From positions 1,365,501 through 1,429,500 of the forward strand of contig NZ_CP019937.1 in NCBI RefSeq assembly GCF_002117445.1: DNA of 64,000 bases, written 5' to 3'. The stretch is from Ketogulonicigenium robustum (GTDB lineage Bacteria; Pseudomonadota; Alphaproteobacteria; Rhodobacterales; Rhodobacteraceae). A program made the position numbers and the translations under genes. Below, one piece after another: positions 1 through 9,178 of this stretch. Below the pieces are notes generated by a model. It was not told where the DNA came from. It saw nothing but the letters and a program-made list of their open reading frames with translations, and ran no database searches. The stretch's first letter is position 1. The number at the start of each line of letters is the position of its first letter.

Positions 1-1
1 A

Positions 2-166
2 GATGGCAGCGCGACCATCGTCATGCTGTGCGCCCGCACGCCCGAAGCCCCCGCCACCCTGACACGCGATGTCGCCAGCAACATGCTGCGCGGCGAGCGT
101 TTGGAAAGCTACGGCGACGGCCTGATTGCCCAGCTGCGCGCGAATGCGGTGATCCGCGGACTATGA
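2..166 (+). CDS. surA: Periplasmic peptidyl-prolyl isomerase SurA, C-terminal end (partial)
   Basis: An open frame enters from the left edge and ends at TGA 164-166; 54 residues are visible. The last part (…LESYGDGLIAQLRANAVI) matches the usual C-terminus of SurA/PpiC-type periplasmic chaperones, and the next genes are pdxA and rsmA, the standard neighbours of surA in proteobacteria. SurA escorts outer-membrane proteins through the periplasm. The stop overlaps the pdxA start by 3 bases (ATG 163-165), so translation is probably coupled. The parvulin domains lie outside the window, so the call rests on tail similarity and gene order. Confidence 0.75.
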   Translation, partial: DGSATIVMLCARTPEAPATLTRDVASNMLRGERLESYGDGLIAQLRANAVIRGL

Positions 167-1122
167 CCATTGCGATCACTTGCGGCGAGCCCGCCGGTAT
201 TGGCCCCGAAATCGCCGTAAAGGCGTTTTCGGCGCTGCGCGGCGAGCTGCCGGTGCTGTGGATTGGCGATCCTCGCCACCTGCCAAACGGGACGGATTTC
301 GTCGTCGTTGATGACCCTACCGGCCCGATCCCGACCGATCGCTTTCCCGTGCTGGCGCAGAACTACGGCCCCGCGCCGCGACCCGGTGTTGCCGATCCGG
401 CGCTGGCGCATGGCGTAATCGCCGCGATTGAAACGGGCAGCCAGCTTGCCCTGCGAGGCGTGATCGACGGCATCTGCACTGCGCCAATCCACAAAGCCGC
501 GTTGGTGAAGGGCGCAGGTTTCCCCTACCCCGGACATACCGAATTTCTGGCGGCCCTCGGTGGGGTCGATCAGGTTGTAATGATGCTGGCCTGCGATGCC
601 CTGCGCGTCGTGCCGGTGACAATCCACATCGCCATCACCGATGTTCCGCGCCGCCTGACGCCCGAACTGCTGGCACAAACCCTGCGGATCACCCACGCGG
701 GGCTACAGCGCGATTTCGGGCTGGCGGAACCCCGCATTGCCGTGGCCGGCCTGAACCCCCACGCCGGTGAAGAAGGCCTAATGGGGCACGAGGAGATCGA
801 CATGATCCGCCCTGTGCTGGACGAGTTGCGCGGCGAGGGCTTGAACCTGATCGGCCCGCTGCCCGCAGACACGATGTTCCACGCGGGCGCGCGGCGCGGC
901 TATGATGTCGCCGTTTGCATGTACCACGACCAAGCGCTGATCCCCATCAAGACGCTGGATTTTGCAGGCGGCGTGAATGTCACGCTGGGCCTGCCGTTCA
1001 TTCGCACATCGCCAGACCATGGCACGGCCTTTGATATCGCCGGAAAAGGCATGGCCGACCCGTCGTCAATGATTGCAGCCCTGCGCATGGCGGCGCAAAT
1101 GGCGGCAGCACGAAAGGTTTAG
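163..1122 (+). CDS. pdxA: 4-hydroxythreonine-4-phosphate dehydrogenase PdxA
   Basis: A 319-residue protein that oxidises 4-phosphohydroxy-L-threonine in the DXP-dependent pyridoxal 5'-phosphate pathway, in the cytosol. Visible family motifs are GEPAGIGPE near residue 8, YPGHTEF (metal-binding His), NPHAGE, YHDQALIP and RTSPDHGTAFDIAGKG near the C-terminus. The frame is open further upstream to position 28, but the ATG at 163 gives the normal N-terminus (MTIAITCGEPAG) and overlaps the surA stop. rsmA follows after 3 bases, giving the common surA-pdxA-rsmA operon. Confidence 0.95.
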   Translation: MTIAITCGEPAGIGPEIAVKAFSALRGELPVLWIGDPRHLPNGTDFVVVDDPTGPIPTDRFPVLAQNYGPAPRPGVADPALAHGVIAAIETGSQLALRGVIDGICTAPIHKAALVKGAGFPYPGHTEFLAALGGVDQVVMMLACDALRVVPVTIHIAITDVPRRLTPELLAQTLRITHAGLQRDFGLAEPRIAVAGLNPHAGEEGLMGHEEIDMIRPVLDELRGEGLNLIGPLPADTMFHAGARRGYDVAVCMYHDQALIPIKTLDFAGGVNVTLGLPFIRTSPDHGTAFDIAGKGMADPSSMIAALRMAAQMAAARKV

Positions 1123-1125
1123 CCG

Positions 1126-1968
1126 ATGGCCGCAATCGATTCCCTCCCTCCGCTGCGCGACGTAATCGCAACGCATGAACTGTCGGCTAAAAAGGCGTTG
1201 GGGCAGAACTTTCTGCTGGACCTGAACCTGACGGCGAAAATCGCGCGGCAGGCTGGCAATCTTGCCGGATCGGACGTGCTGGAAATTGGCCCCGGCCCCG
1301 GCGGCCTGACGCGCGGCCTGCTGGCCGAGGGCGCACGCCGCGTGCTTTCGATTGAAAAGGACGACCGCTGCCTGCCTGTGCTGGATGAAATCGCCGCAGC
1401 CTATCCCGGTCGTTTCAGCTACATCCACGGCGATGCCCTGCAGGTCGACCCGCTGGCCCACCTGACGCCGCCCATCCGCGTCGCGGCCAACCTGCCCTAC
1501 AACATCGGAACCGAACTACTGATCCGCTGGCTGACGCCGCCTCAGTGGCCCCCATTCTGGGAAAGCCTGACTCTGATGTTCCAGCGCGAAGTGGCCGAGA
1601 GGATCACAGCAAAACCCGGCACAAACCATTACGGGCGCCTTGCGATCTTGGCGCAGTGGCGTGCGGATGCGAAAATCGTAATGGACCTTCCCCCGCAGGC
1701 CTTCACGCCGCCGCCCAAAGTGTCGTCAGCCGTCGTCCACCTGACGGCCCTGCCAGAACCGCGCTATCCCGCCGACCTGAAAGTGCTGGAGCGTGTCACC
1801 GCAGCCGCTTTCGGGCAACGCCGCAAAATGTTGCGCGCATCCCTTAAAAGCCTGTCGCCGCAGATCGAAGACATCCTGAACGCGGTTGGCATTCCGCCGA
1901 CGGAACGCGCTGAACAGGTGGATATTGAGCACTTCTGTGCGTTGGCCCGCGCCCTCGCGACTGCATAA
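1126..1968 (+). CDS. rsmA: 16S rRNA dimethyladenosine transferase RsmA/KsgA
   Basis: A 280-residue SAM-dependent methyltransferase that dimethylates the two adjacent adenosines in the 3' terminal helix of 16S rRNA (A1518/A1519 in E. coli numbering). Seen in the sequence: KALGQNFL near the N-terminus, the SAM-binding loop [11 protein letters not shown] near residue 55, and the catalytic NLPYNI motif near residue 125. Length and start are normal for the family. It is the last gene of the surA-pdxA-rsmA operon and is followed at once by a strong hairpin terminator. Confidence 0.96.
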   Translation: MAAIDSLPPLRDVIATHELSAKKALGQNFLLDLNLTAKIARQAGNLAGSDVLEIGPGPGGLTRGLLAEGARRVLSIEKDDRCLPVLDEIAAAYPGRFSYIHGDALQVDPLAHLTPPIRVAANLPYNIGTELLIRWLTPPQWPPFWESLTLMFQREVAERITAKPGTNHYGRLAILAQWRADAKIVMDLPPQAFTPPPKVSSAVVHLTALPEPRYPADLKVLERVTAAAFGQRRKMLRASLKSLSPQIEDILNAVGIPPTERAEQVDIEHFCALARALATA

Positions 1969-1969
1969 A

Positions 1970-1994
1970 AAAACCGGCCCTAAGGCCGGTTTTT
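1970..1994. terminator. Bidirectional intrinsic terminator between rsmA and the DUF4167 gene
   Basis: A perfect 10-bp inverted repeat (AAAACCGGCC at 1970-1979, GGCCGGTTTT at 1984-1993) with a 4-base loop starts just after the rsmA stop and ends 2 bases before the stop of the convergent DUF4167 gene. A-tract and T-tract flank it, so it can work on both strands. Confidence 0.85.
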
Positions 1995-1996
1995 CA

Positions 1997-2641
1997 TTAC
2001 TCGGTCGTCTCGTGCGAGACATTGCCCGCTTCAGGCTTGCGCGTGCGGCGCGGGGCGCGCGGCTTTGCAGCAGCACCTTCGCCTTCGTCCGCACGCACAG
2101 GCGGACGGCGGCGGCGCTGGGGTGCGGGTGCGTCGGCAGCCACATCCTCGACGGGAACGGTTACAACTTCATCCGCATCGATGCTTTTTTCGGCGGCCTC
2201 GGGCACTTCGACCAGATCATCGACGAACGTCTCGTCTGACGCGAAATCGGCGACTTCAGCGGGCATGTCTTGCGCCGTCACCTCGGGGCTAACGTCATTT
2301 TGGTTGCGCTGGCGGGCCGAGCGTTCGCGGTCGCGTTCGGCTTGGCGGTCACGGTTGGCTTGTTCCATCTCTTCGCGGGCGCGGTCGACTTCGCGCTGCG
2401 CCTCGGCCAACATGCGGGTGTAATGCTCGGCATGTTGTGCAAAGTTTTCGGCATTCACGCGGTCGCCAGACAATTGGGCGTCACGGTGAAGCTGGTTGTA
2501 CTTTTCGATAATCTGCTGCGGCGTGCCGCGCACCTTACCGTCGGGGCCCGAGCTGTCAAAAACCCGGTTGATAATATTGCCACCAAACGGCCGGTTATTA
2601 CGGTTCTTATTCCCGCGCGAGCGTGATTTGGAAGATCTCAT
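1997..2641 (-). CDS. DUF4167 domain-containing protein
   Basis: A 214-residue protein. The N-terminal third (residues 1-75) is the DUF4167 region: a basic Arg/Asn/Gly-rich start (MRSSKSRSRGNKNRNN), then GTPQQIIEKYNQLHRDAQLSGDR. A charged helical stretch of Glu/Arg (about 80-115) looks like coiled coil, followed by an acidic segment and a basic Pro/Arg tail, both probably disordered. The family is confined to alphaproteobacteria and usually lies next to prmC-prfA, as here. The basic ends suggest RNA or ribosome association, but that is inference; no function is established. Confidence 0.85.
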   Translation of the reverse strand: MRSSKSRSRGNKNRNNRPFGGNIINRVFDSSGPDGKVRGTPQQIIEKYNQLHRDAQLSGDRVNAENFAQHAEHYTRMLAEAQREVDRAREEMEQANRDRQAERDRERSARQRNQNDVSPEVTAQDMPAEVADFASDETFVDDLVEVPEAAEKSIDADEVVTVPVEDVAADAPAPQRRRRPPVRADEGEGAAAKPRAPRRTRKPEAGNVSHETTE

Positions 2642-2756
2642 TGGGCTTTGATCCAGCCTATTGATTGCTATTGCAAATGCACCCCCTACCCGACCCTACG
2701 CCGCCAAGCAGTTTGGCGATCATGCAGAAGGTCGAAATGGGCGGGCGTTCAGCGCG

Positions 2757-2775
2757 GGAAGGTTATCTACCTTCC
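2757..2775. other. Short perfect hairpin between the DUF4167 gene and prmC
   Basis: GGAAGGT and ACCTTCC (7 bp) flank a TATCT loop in the 211-base gap between the two minus-strand genes. No T-run follows on either strand, so it does not look like a classical terminator. It may be leader structure or an operator. The rest of the gap holds no convincing gene. Confidence 0.35.
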
Positions 2776-2852
2776 GCATCGCTGCGTGCAGGTAGCGCGT
2801 TATTCAGCCCGAAAGCAAGTAAAAACTGCGAAAAAATTGCTGCAATCACGCA

Positions 2853-3683
2853 TTAATGCGAAAAAATCAGGTTCCGGTCGCGCCCGTCCATATCTTTGCG
2901 CAAGCCGGTGCACCGCAGCCCTGCTGCCAGCCCAATCGCGCGGACGGCTTCTGCCTGTGTTGGCCCGAATTCAACGATAATGCGGCCCTGCGGTGCTAAC
3001 AGGCGCGGCGCATCGGCCAGTATCGCGCGGTAGGCCGCCAGCCCATCGCCGCCATCGGTCAGCGCCATGTCCGGCTCCCACGCGGTGACATCAGGGGCGA
3101 GGGTCGGCATTTCGTCCAGCGCGATGTAGGGCGGGTTCGAGACGATCAAATCGAACGGGCCAACAACTGCCGCGCCCCAGTCCGACAGGATGAACTGCGC
3201 GCGCGCCTGCAGGCCCAGCTGCACGGCGTTATCCTGCGCTACGGCCAAAGCGGCGGGCGACAGATCAACCCCCACGCCTGTGGCGCTGGGTTGTTCGGAC
3301 AGCAAGGTCAGCAAGATACAGCCCGATCCGGTCCCGATATCCAGCACGCGGGTGAACGGTGCCTCTAGCGCGGCGGCGACCAACTCCTCGGTCTCGGGGC
3401 GCGGGTCCAGCACATCGCGCGTGACGCGAAAGCTACGCCCGTAAAACAACCGCCGCCCGAGGATTTGCGCCATCGGCTGGCGGGCCGCACGCTGATCGAC
3501 AAAGCCTTGAAACCGCGCGGCAGTGTCTACCGTCACGGGATCGGGCAAGACCAAGGTCAGGCGTGCCGCGGCGATGCCCAACGCTTCGGCCAGCAATAGG
3601 CGCGCATCGCGGGGCGCATCCTCGACCCCTGCCGCGCGCAACTGCAGCACAGCCGCGCGGATCAGGTCGTTGCCGCTTGTCAC
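2853..3683 (-). CDS. prmC: Release factor glutamine methyltransferase PrmC/HemK
   Basis: A 276-residue methyltransferase that N5-methylates the glutamine of the GGQ motif in release factors RF1 and RF2. Visible motifs are [10 protein letters not shown] near residue 93, the SAM loop [11 protein letters not shown] near residue 115, and the catalytic NPPYIALDE near residue 183. The start is GTG at 3683. It overlaps the prfA stop by 4 bases, so it is translationally coupled to its own substrate's gene, as in many bacteria. Confidence 0.95.
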   Translation of the reverse strand: MTSGNDLIRAAVLQLRAAGVEDAPRDARLLLAEALGIAAARLTLVLPDPVTVDTAARFQGFVDQRAARQPMAQILGRRLFYGRSFRVTRDVLDPRPETEELVAAALEAPFTRVLDIGTGSGCILLTLLSEQPSATGVGVDLSPAALAVAQDNAVQLGLQARAQFILSDWGAAVVGPFDLIVSNPPYIALDEMPTLAPDVTAWEPDMALTDGGDGLAAYRAILADAPRLLAPQGRIIVEFGPTQAEAVRAIGLAAGLRCTGLRKDMDGRDRNLIFSH

Positions 3684-4738
3684 AGCTGCGCCATCTCGGC
3701 CAGCAAGGTGGCCTGCGCATCCGCGACCAGCGCGTCGACGATCTCGTCCAGATCGCCCTGCAGGATCTGGTCCAGCCGATACAGCGTCAGGTTGATGCGG
3801 TGGTCAGTCATACGGCCTTGAGGGAAGTTGTAGGTGCGAATGCGTTCACTGCGATCACCCGAGCCTACCTGCGCCTTGCGGTCAGCCGAACGCGCGCCAT
3901 CGACGCGGCTGCGCTCCAAATCATAAAGGCGCGCGCGCAGCACATCCATCGCCAGCTCGCGGTTGCGGTGCTGCGATTTTTGCGAGCTGGTCACGATAAT
4001 GCCGGTGGGAATGTGCGTGATGCGCACCGCCGAATCCGTCGTATTGACGTGCTGCCCCCCCGCACCCGAGGCGCGCATCGTATCAATACGAATATCTTGC
4101 GGGCTGATTTCGATGTCGACGGCTTCAGCCTCGGGCAGCACGGCCACTGTTGCAGCCGATGTATGGATGCGCCCGCCACTTTCGGTTTCGGGCACACGCT
4201 GCACGCGGTGCACGCCAGATTCGTACTTCATGCGGGCAAAGACGCCCTCGCCCTCGATCCGCACGACGACTTCTTTGATGCCGCCCAGCTCGGTCGTCTG
4301 CTCCTCGATGATCTCAAACCGCCAACCTTTGGCTTCGGAATAACGTTGATACATCCGCAGCAGGTCGGCGGCGAACAGCGATGCTTCGTCGCCGCCGGTT
4401 CCGGGGCGGATTTCCAGCATCGCGGGGCGTGCGTCGGCCGCGTCACGTGGCAGCAGCGCCTTTTGCATCGCCAGCTCGGCCTCGGCAAAGGCGCTGCGCA
4501 GTTGCGGCAGCTCTTCCTCGGCCAGTGCCCGCATGTCCGGGTCGGTCAGCCATTCCTCGGCACTGGCCAGATCCGCCTCGAGCTGGCGGTAATGGTTCAG
4601 GGTTTCGACCACGGGCTTCAGCTCGGAATATTCGCGGCCAAGGCTGGCAATTTCCGCGCCCGACAGGCCGGATTGCATCTTGGCCTCCAGAAACTGGAAG
4701 CGATCGGTCAGTTGGGCAAGTTTTTCCGCAGGTATCAT
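3680..4738 (-). CDS. prfA: Peptide chain release factor 1
   Basis: A 352-residue class I release factor that reads UAA/UAG stop codons. The catalytic GGQ is in the segment [16 protein letters not shown] near residue 230. The tripeptide anticodon region reads VPETESGGR: the usual PxT pattern is kept with Glu in the middle, where E. coli has Ala. Length is normal and the start is ATG at 4738. It is the first gene of the prfA-prmC unit, and the P-loop gene at 4842 diverges from it across 103 bases. Confidence 0.96.
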   Translation of the reverse strand: MIPAEKLAQLTDRFQFLEAKMQSGLSGAEIASLGREYSELKPVVETLNHYRQLEADLASAEEWLTDPDMRALAEEELPQLRSAFAEAELAMQKALLPRDAADARPAMLEIRPGTGGDEASLFAADLLRMYQRYSEAKGWRFEIIEEQTTELGGIKEVVVRIEGEGVFARMKYESGVHRVQRVPETESGGRIHTSAATVAVLPEAEAVDIEISPQDIRIDTMRASGAGGQHVNTTDSAVRITHIPTGIIVTSSQKSQHRNRELAMDVLRARLYDLERSRVDGARSADRKAQVGSGDRSERIRTYNFPQGRMTDHRINLTLYRLDQILQGDLDEIVDALVADAQATLLAEMAQL

Positions 4739-4841
4739 GGCGCTTCAATGCCCGTAGCCACGGGGCGGGTCAAGCGTGCGCAGACTTGACGCGCTGCTGC
4801 GGGGGCGGCACACCTGAACCACAACGCCCGAGGGAGCCGCC

Positions 4842-5702
4842 ATGATCTATGATTCCGCCCAAAGCTGGCGCGATGCGCCGCAAAAGCGCGTGTTGTTCTT
4901 TGGCATGTCAGGCCTTGGCAAAACGCATGTCAGCCAAATCCTGCGCGATCAGGGCGACTGGTTCCACTACTCGATCGATTATCGCATCGGTACACGTTAT
5001 CTGGGCGAGGAAATCGCCGATAACGCCAAGCGCGAGGCGATGAAAAACCCCTACCTGCGCGAGTTGTTGATGAGCGATTCGATCTATATCGCCTCGAACA
5101 TCACCTTTGCGAACCTGAAGCCGGTTTCGATGTGGCTGGGAAAGCCTGGCGACGTGACCAAAGGCGGCCTGCCCTTCGCCGAATACCAACGCCGCCAGAC
5201 CATGTTCCGGCGGGCCGAGGAAGCCGCCCTGCTGGATACGCCCCATTTTATTGATCGCGCGCACGCCATATACGGCTATCCTCATTTCATCTGCGATACC
5301 GGCGGTTCGATCTGCGAATGGGTTGACCCGAATGACCCGGACGACCCCGTGCTGACCGCCCTGTCGCGCAACACGTTGATGGTCTGGATCAAGGGCAGCG
5401 ACGCGCACACCGCCGAACTGGTGCGGCGCTTTGACCGCGCGCCGAAGCCCATGGCCTATCAGCCCGCGTTTTTGGCCCGCAAATGGGATGAATATCTGGC
5501 CTTGCGCGCCATTGCGCCCGATGCCGTCGACCCCGACGATTTCATCCGCTGGACTTATGCCCAAGCGCTGGCGCACCGGCAGCCTTTGTATCAGGCAATG
5601 GCCGACAACTGGGGCGTGACCGTCACCGCCGAAGATATCGCCGCCGTGCGCAGCGCCGCCGATTTCGATGATCTGATCGCAGCAGTGCTTGACGCGCGTT
5701 AA
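4842..5702 (+). CDS. P-loop NTP-binding protein of unknown function
   Basis: A 286-residue soluble protein with a clear Walker A motif, GMSGLGKT (residues 21-28), right after a hydrophobic beta strand (RVLFFG). A strong Shine-Dalgarno (AGGGAG) supports the ATG at 4842. Other features are the segment [15 protein letters not shown] in mid-protein, which could hold a Walker B-like strand, and a C-terminal helical part with many Asp and Ala. There is no signal peptide or membrane segment. The fold may be kinase-like or dephospho-CoA-kinase-like, but I do not recognise a named family. It sits upstream of metA in the same direction, 86 bases apart; any link to methionine synthesis is unproven. Confidence 0.7.
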   Translation: MIYDSAQSWRDAPQKRVLFFGMSGLGKTHVSQILRDQGDWFHYSIDYRIGTRYLGEEIADNAKREAMKNPYLRELLMSDSIYIASNITFANLKPVSMWLGKPGDVTKGGLPFAEYQRRQTMFRRAEEAALLDTPHFIDRAHAIYGYPHFICDTGGSICEWVDPNDPDDPVLTALSRNTLMVWIKGSDAHTAELVRRFDRAPKPMAYQPAFLARKWDEYLALRAIAPDAVDPDDFIRWTYAQALAHRQPLYQAMADNWGVTVTAEDIAAVRSAADFDDLIAAVLDAR

Positions 5703-5788
5703 CAGGCAGGGGGTGCGGCATTCGCTGCCCCTTGCCCTGCGGCAGCCAGCGGCATACATCAGCGGCCTACGTTAAAAGGTTCCGCCCC

Positions 5789-6715
5789 ATGCCGATCAAA
5801 CTGCCAGAAAACCTGCCCGCCTACGACGTCCTCTCGCGCGAGGGCGTGATGGTCATGTCGGAATCGCGCGCGGGGCGGCAGGACATTCGCCCCCTGCGGA
5901 TCGGGCTGCTGAACCTGATGCCGAAAAAGATCCAGACCGAGAACCAGTTCGCCCGTCTTATCGGTGCGACGCCCCTGCAGATCGAGCTGTCGCTGATCCG
6001 CATGAGCGAGCACCAGACCAAGAACACCGCCGCCGAGCATATGGAAGAATTCTACCGTCCGTTTTCCGACATCAAAGCCAGCGGCGAGAAGTTCGACGGC
6101 CTAATCATCACCGGCGCGCCGATCGAGCACCTGCCCTATGAGGAGGTGAGCTATTGGGACGAGCTGCGCCAGATTTTCGACTGGACGCAAGACAACGTCT
6201 ATTCGACCTTCGGTGTGTGCTGGGGCGCAATGGCGATGGCCTATCACTTCCACGACATCCCGAAATATGACCTGCCGCACAAAGCCTTTGGCTGCTTCCC
6301 CCACCCTGTCGAGCGGGCAGGATCGCACATCTTGCGCGGTTTGTCGGACGAGGTCTATGTGCCCGTGTCGCGCTGGACGGAACTGCGCGCCGATGACATT
6401 CGCAACGCGCCTGGGATGGACATTCTGATCTCGTCCCCGGAAACCGGCCCGTGTCTTATCGAAGAACCGGCGCAGCGCCGTCTTTATGTGTTCAACCATT
6501 TCGAATACGATAACGACACGTTGAAGCAGGAATACGATCGGGACGTGGCCAACGGCACGCCGATAAACGTGCCCACGCATTACTACCCCCAAAACGACCC
6601 CGCCCAGACCCCGAAAAATCTGTGGCGTGGCAGCGCGCACCTGATTTACGGTAACTGGATCAACGAGATCTATCAGGGCACCCCCTACGATCTGGCGACT
6701 CTGACCCGCCCCTAG
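5789..6715 (+). CDS. metA: Homoserine O-acyltransferase, MetA family
   Basis: A 308-residue enzyme of the MetA (glutamine-amidotransferase-like) family. It acylates L-homoserine with succinyl-CoA or acetyl-CoA, the first committed step of methionine synthesis. Visible: [13 protein letters not shown] at the start, [13 protein letters not shown], the catalytic Cys in FGVCWGAMA, and [18 protein letters not shown] with the His/Glu of the active site. The frame is open upstream to 5732, but ATG 5789 gives the family N-terminus. The acyl donor cannot be fixed by eye; many alphaproteobacterial MetA enzymes use acetyl-CoA. The next gene starts 12 bases after the stop. Confidence 0.93.
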   Translation: MPIKLPENLPAYDVLSREGVMVMSESRAGRQDIRPLRIGLLNLMPKKIQTENQFARLIGATPLQIELSLIRMSEHQTKNTAAEHMEEFYRPFSDIKASGEKFDGLIITGAPIEHLPYEEVSYWDELRQIFDWTQDNVYSTFGVCWGAMAMAYHFHDIPKYDLPHKAFGCFPHPVERAGSHILRGLSDEVYVPVSRWTELRADDIRNAPGMDILISSPETGPCLIEEPAQRRLYVFNHFEYDNDTLKQEYDRDVANGTPINVPTHYYPQNDPAQTPKNLWRGSAHLIYGNWINEIYQGTPYDLATLTRP

Positions 6716-6727
6716 GAAAGCAACGGC

Positions 6728-7297
6728 ATGGCCAAAACCGGCTACCACCACGGCAACCTGCGCGCGGCACTGCTGGATGCGGCGCTAGCGTTGGTGGCCG
6801 AACGGGGCCCGAACGGCTTTACCCTTTCCGAGGCGGCGCGCCATGCTGGCGTCACCCCCGCAGCCATTTACCGCCATTTCGCTGGCCGCAAAGACGTGCT
6901 TGTAGCAGCGGCTGATCATGGCTTTGCCATGCTGGCGGCTGACCTGCAAAAGATTACCCCCGCGGCAGGCCCCGGCCCGTTGCGCGCGGCGGCACAGACG
7001 TTTCTGGCCTTCGCACGGCGGCAGCCAGGCCATTACATCGCGATGTTCGAAAGCGGCCTGTTGGCCGACCCTGTGCTGTCCGATGCGATTGACCGTACTT
7101 TTCATGTGATGGACGCCCTTGCTGCGCCGATGCAGATCACCGCAATCCCCCCGCGCGCTATCACGGCGCAGCTGTTGGCTATCTGCCATGGCACGGTCGA
7201 GCTTTACGCTCGTTCCGAAAAAACAGACGCCGCCCAGCTGCTGGACGGCGCTGTGTCGATTTACCTGCGTGGGCTGACGGTCAATCCTTCAGAATGA
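6728..7297 (+). CDS. TetR/AcrR-family transcriptional regulator
   Basis: A 189-residue one-domain repressor type. The N-terminal helix-turn-helix is clear (TLSEAARHAGVTPAAIYRHFAGRKD split over residues 33-57), followed by a helical ligand-binding domain of the kind with a WHG/TetR_C-like pattern. Its Shine-Dalgarno (AGGAAAG) overlaps the metA stop codon, so it is probably co-transcribed with metA. Its 3' end overlaps the convergent PotA-like gene by 17 bases. Target and ligand are unknown; metA, itself, or the facing transporter are the nearest candidates. Confidence 0.88.
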   Translation: MAKTGYHHGNLRAALLDAALALVAERGPNGFTLSEAARHAGVTPAAIYRHFAGRKDVLVAAADHGFAMLAADLQKITPAAGPGPLRAAAQTFLAFARRQPGHYIAMFESGLLADPVLSDAIDRTFHVMDALAAPMQITAIPPRAITAQLLAICHGTVELYARSEKTDAAQLLDGAVSIYLRGLTVNPSE

Positions 7298-8372
7298 CCA
7301 AAGCGCGTTCTTCCCATGCGACGCGGGTTTTTTCGCCCACGTTCAGCACGGGGCGGCTGATCAAGTTCTTCATCGAGATCGTCAGCGGCTTTTCCACCCC
7401 CGCGATACGCACGTCGTAATAGGTCATATCGCCATAATAGACGACCTCGTCCACGACACCCTCCACGACGCGGCGATCAGTCTGCTCGCCCTCGTACAGG
7501 ATCGTCAGCGTCTCGGGGCGGATGCCCACGATCGTCTCGCCAAACTCGCAGCCGCCCGGGGCTTGCTCGGGCGGGACAGTCGCCGCACCAAGGCCCACGA
7601 CATCCAGTTGAATGCTGCCCTCGGCAACCTCGAGGACTTTTGCGCTGAAGAAGTTCATCTTGCCGATGAACGATGCCACGCGCTTGCTGACGGGGCGGCG
7701 ATACAGCGTTTCGGGGTCGGCCAGCTGGCCGATCTGGCCTTCAAACATCACGGCGATGCGGTCGGACATGACCAGCGCTTCCTCTTGGTCGTGGGTGACC
7801 AGAATGAAGGTGATGCCGACCTGACGCTGCAGCTTGATCAACTCGACCTGCATATGCTCGCGCATGTTCTTGTCGAGGGCCGAGAGAGGTTCGTCCAGCA
7901 GCAGAACCTTGGGCTTCAAGATCAGCGCCCGCGCCAATGCCACACGCTGGCGCTGGCCACCCGAAAGCGCATGGGCCGAACGGCTGCCGTAGCCACCCAG
8001 ACCAACCATTTCCAAGGCCTCAGCGACCGCCTTGGCCTTTTCATCCTTGCTGCGGCTGTCTTTGCGCAGCCCGAAAGCCACGTTCTGCGCGACGCTGAGG
8101 TGCGGGAAAATCGCGTAAGACTGGAACACCATATTCGTCGGACGTTCGTTCGCGGGCACGCGGCGCATGTCTTTGCCGTCGATCAGCATGACGCCTTCGC
8201 CGATTTCCTCGAACCCAGCGATGGTGCGCAGCAGCGTGGTTTTACCGCAGCCCGACGGGCCCAGAAGCGAGAAAAATTCGCCCCGCCCGATCGTTAGGTC
8301 AACCTCGCGCAGGGCGTGGTAATCGCCGTACCATTTATGGATACCGCGCAGCGTAATCAGTTCTTCTCTCAC
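7281..8372 (-). CDS. ABC transporter ATP-binding protein, PotA-like (polyamine/Fe/other small cation type)
   Basis: A 363-residue ATPase of the CUT1/MOI-like subfamily, which energises uptake through the two permeases encoded upstream. Walker A is GPSGCGKTT near residue 38, the Q-loop is in VFQSYAIFPHL, the signature is LSGGQRQRVALARAL, Walker B is VLLLDEPLSALD, and the H-loop is LVTHDQEEAL. A C-terminal TOBE domain covers about residues 280-363. The start is GTG at 8372, overlapping the permease stop by 4 bases. PotA, putrescine PotG and similar importers share this layout, so the substrate is a guess. Confidence 0.92.
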   Translation of the reverse strand: MREELITLRGIHKWYGDYHALREVDLTIGRGEFFSLLGPSGCGKTTLLRTIAGFEEIGEGVMLIDGKDMRRVPANERPTNMVFQSYAIFPHLSVAQNVAFGLRKDSRSKDEKAKAVAEALEMVGLGGYGSRSAHALSGGQRQRVALARALILKPKVLLLDEPLSALDKNMREHMQVELIKLQRQVGITFILVTHDQEEALVMSDRIAVMFEGQIGQLADPETLYRRPVSKRVASFIGKMNFFSAKVLEVAEGSIQLDVVGLGAATVPPEQAPGGCEFGETIVGIRPETLTILYEGEQTDRRVVEGVVDEVVYYGDMTYYDVRIAGVEKPLTISMKNLISRPVLNVGEKTRVAWEERALVILKD

Positions 8373-9178
8373 AAGAAGCCCCCCCGGTCTTTGACGCCGG
8401 CCCGGGCCAAGCCGCGGCGACGGAAAAATTCAGCAATAACCAAAAGCAGGATCGAGAGCCCTACCAAGATCGTCCCCAGCGGCATCACAACCGGCAGTTG
8501 GTCGATCTTGCGCGTCAGGCCCCAGATATAAACCGGCATCGTCGGGCTGGAGCCCGTCAGGAACGACGCGATAATGTATTCATCCAAGCTAATCGTGAAC
8601 GAGATCAGCAGCGACGACACGATCCCGGGCGTAATCAGCGGTAGCGTCACGCGGACAAAAGCCGACCATTCGGTTTCCCCCAGATCCAGCGCCGCTTCCT
8701 CGAGCGAGGGGTCGATGTTGGCGAAAGCCCCGTTCAGGATAGCGATGGTAAACGGCATGGTGATCAACGTGTGCGCCGCGATCAGAATCCACACGTTCAG
8801 CGTCAATTGCAGGATCTGCACACTGACGACAAGCAAGGCGACCGCCATGATAATCTCGGGCAACACCAAAGGCGCCATGATCAGCCCCATGATGCCCGCC
8901 TTGAACGGAAAGCGGTACAGCGTCCCGGCCCGCGCTGCGGCCATGCCGAGCACGGTCGAGAAAATCGCCGACATCATGGCCACGAAAAGCGAGTTCTTCA
9001 CCGCGACGTGCAGCACACGGTTGTCCCACAAGGCCTCGAACCAGCGGGTCGAGAAGCCTTGAAGCGGGAATGCGATGATCGTGCCGGAATTGAACGCAAA
9101 CAACGGCAGCAGGGCAATCGGCGCGTACAGGAAGATCAAGTACAACACCGCATAGGTTTTCAGGCCCCAGGATTTCAT
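8369..9178 (-). CDS. ABC transporter permease, PotC-like
   Basis: A 269-residue inner-membrane protein with about six hydrophobic segments. The EAA loop (EEAALDLGETEWSAFVRVTLP) marks the docking site for the ATPase. The ATG at 9178 is chosen over the upstream 9205 start because it gives a 4-base ATGA overlap with the preceding permease and a normal N-terminus (MKSWGLKTY). It belongs to the three-gene transporter unit read on the minus strand. Confidence 0.9.
   Translation of the reverse strand: MKSWGLKTYAVLYLIFLYAPIALLPLFAFNSGTIIAFPLQGFSTRWFEALWDNRVLHVAVKNSLFVAMMSAIFSTVLGMAAARAGTLYRFPFKAGIMGLIMAPLVLPEIIMAVALLVVSVQILQLTLNVWILIAAHTLITMPFTIAILNGAFANIDPSLEEAALDLGETEWSAFVRVTLPLITPGIVSSLLISFTISLDEYIIASFLTGSSPTMPVYIWGLTRKIDQLPVVMPLGTILVGLSILLLVIAEFFRRRGLARAGVKDRGGFL

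Noticed and set aside
2648-2980. A 110-residue plus-strand frame between the DUF4167 gene and prmC
   Set aside because: It overlaps the end of prmC and is a low-quality Arg/Cys/Ser-rich sequence without a ribosome-binding site.
5703-5788. Possible SAM-type riboswitch in front of metA
   Set aside because: The leader ends in GTTAAAAGG, which recalls the 3' element of SAM-II, and a GCTGCC/GGCAGC stem exists, but the U-rich loop that pairs with it is absent.
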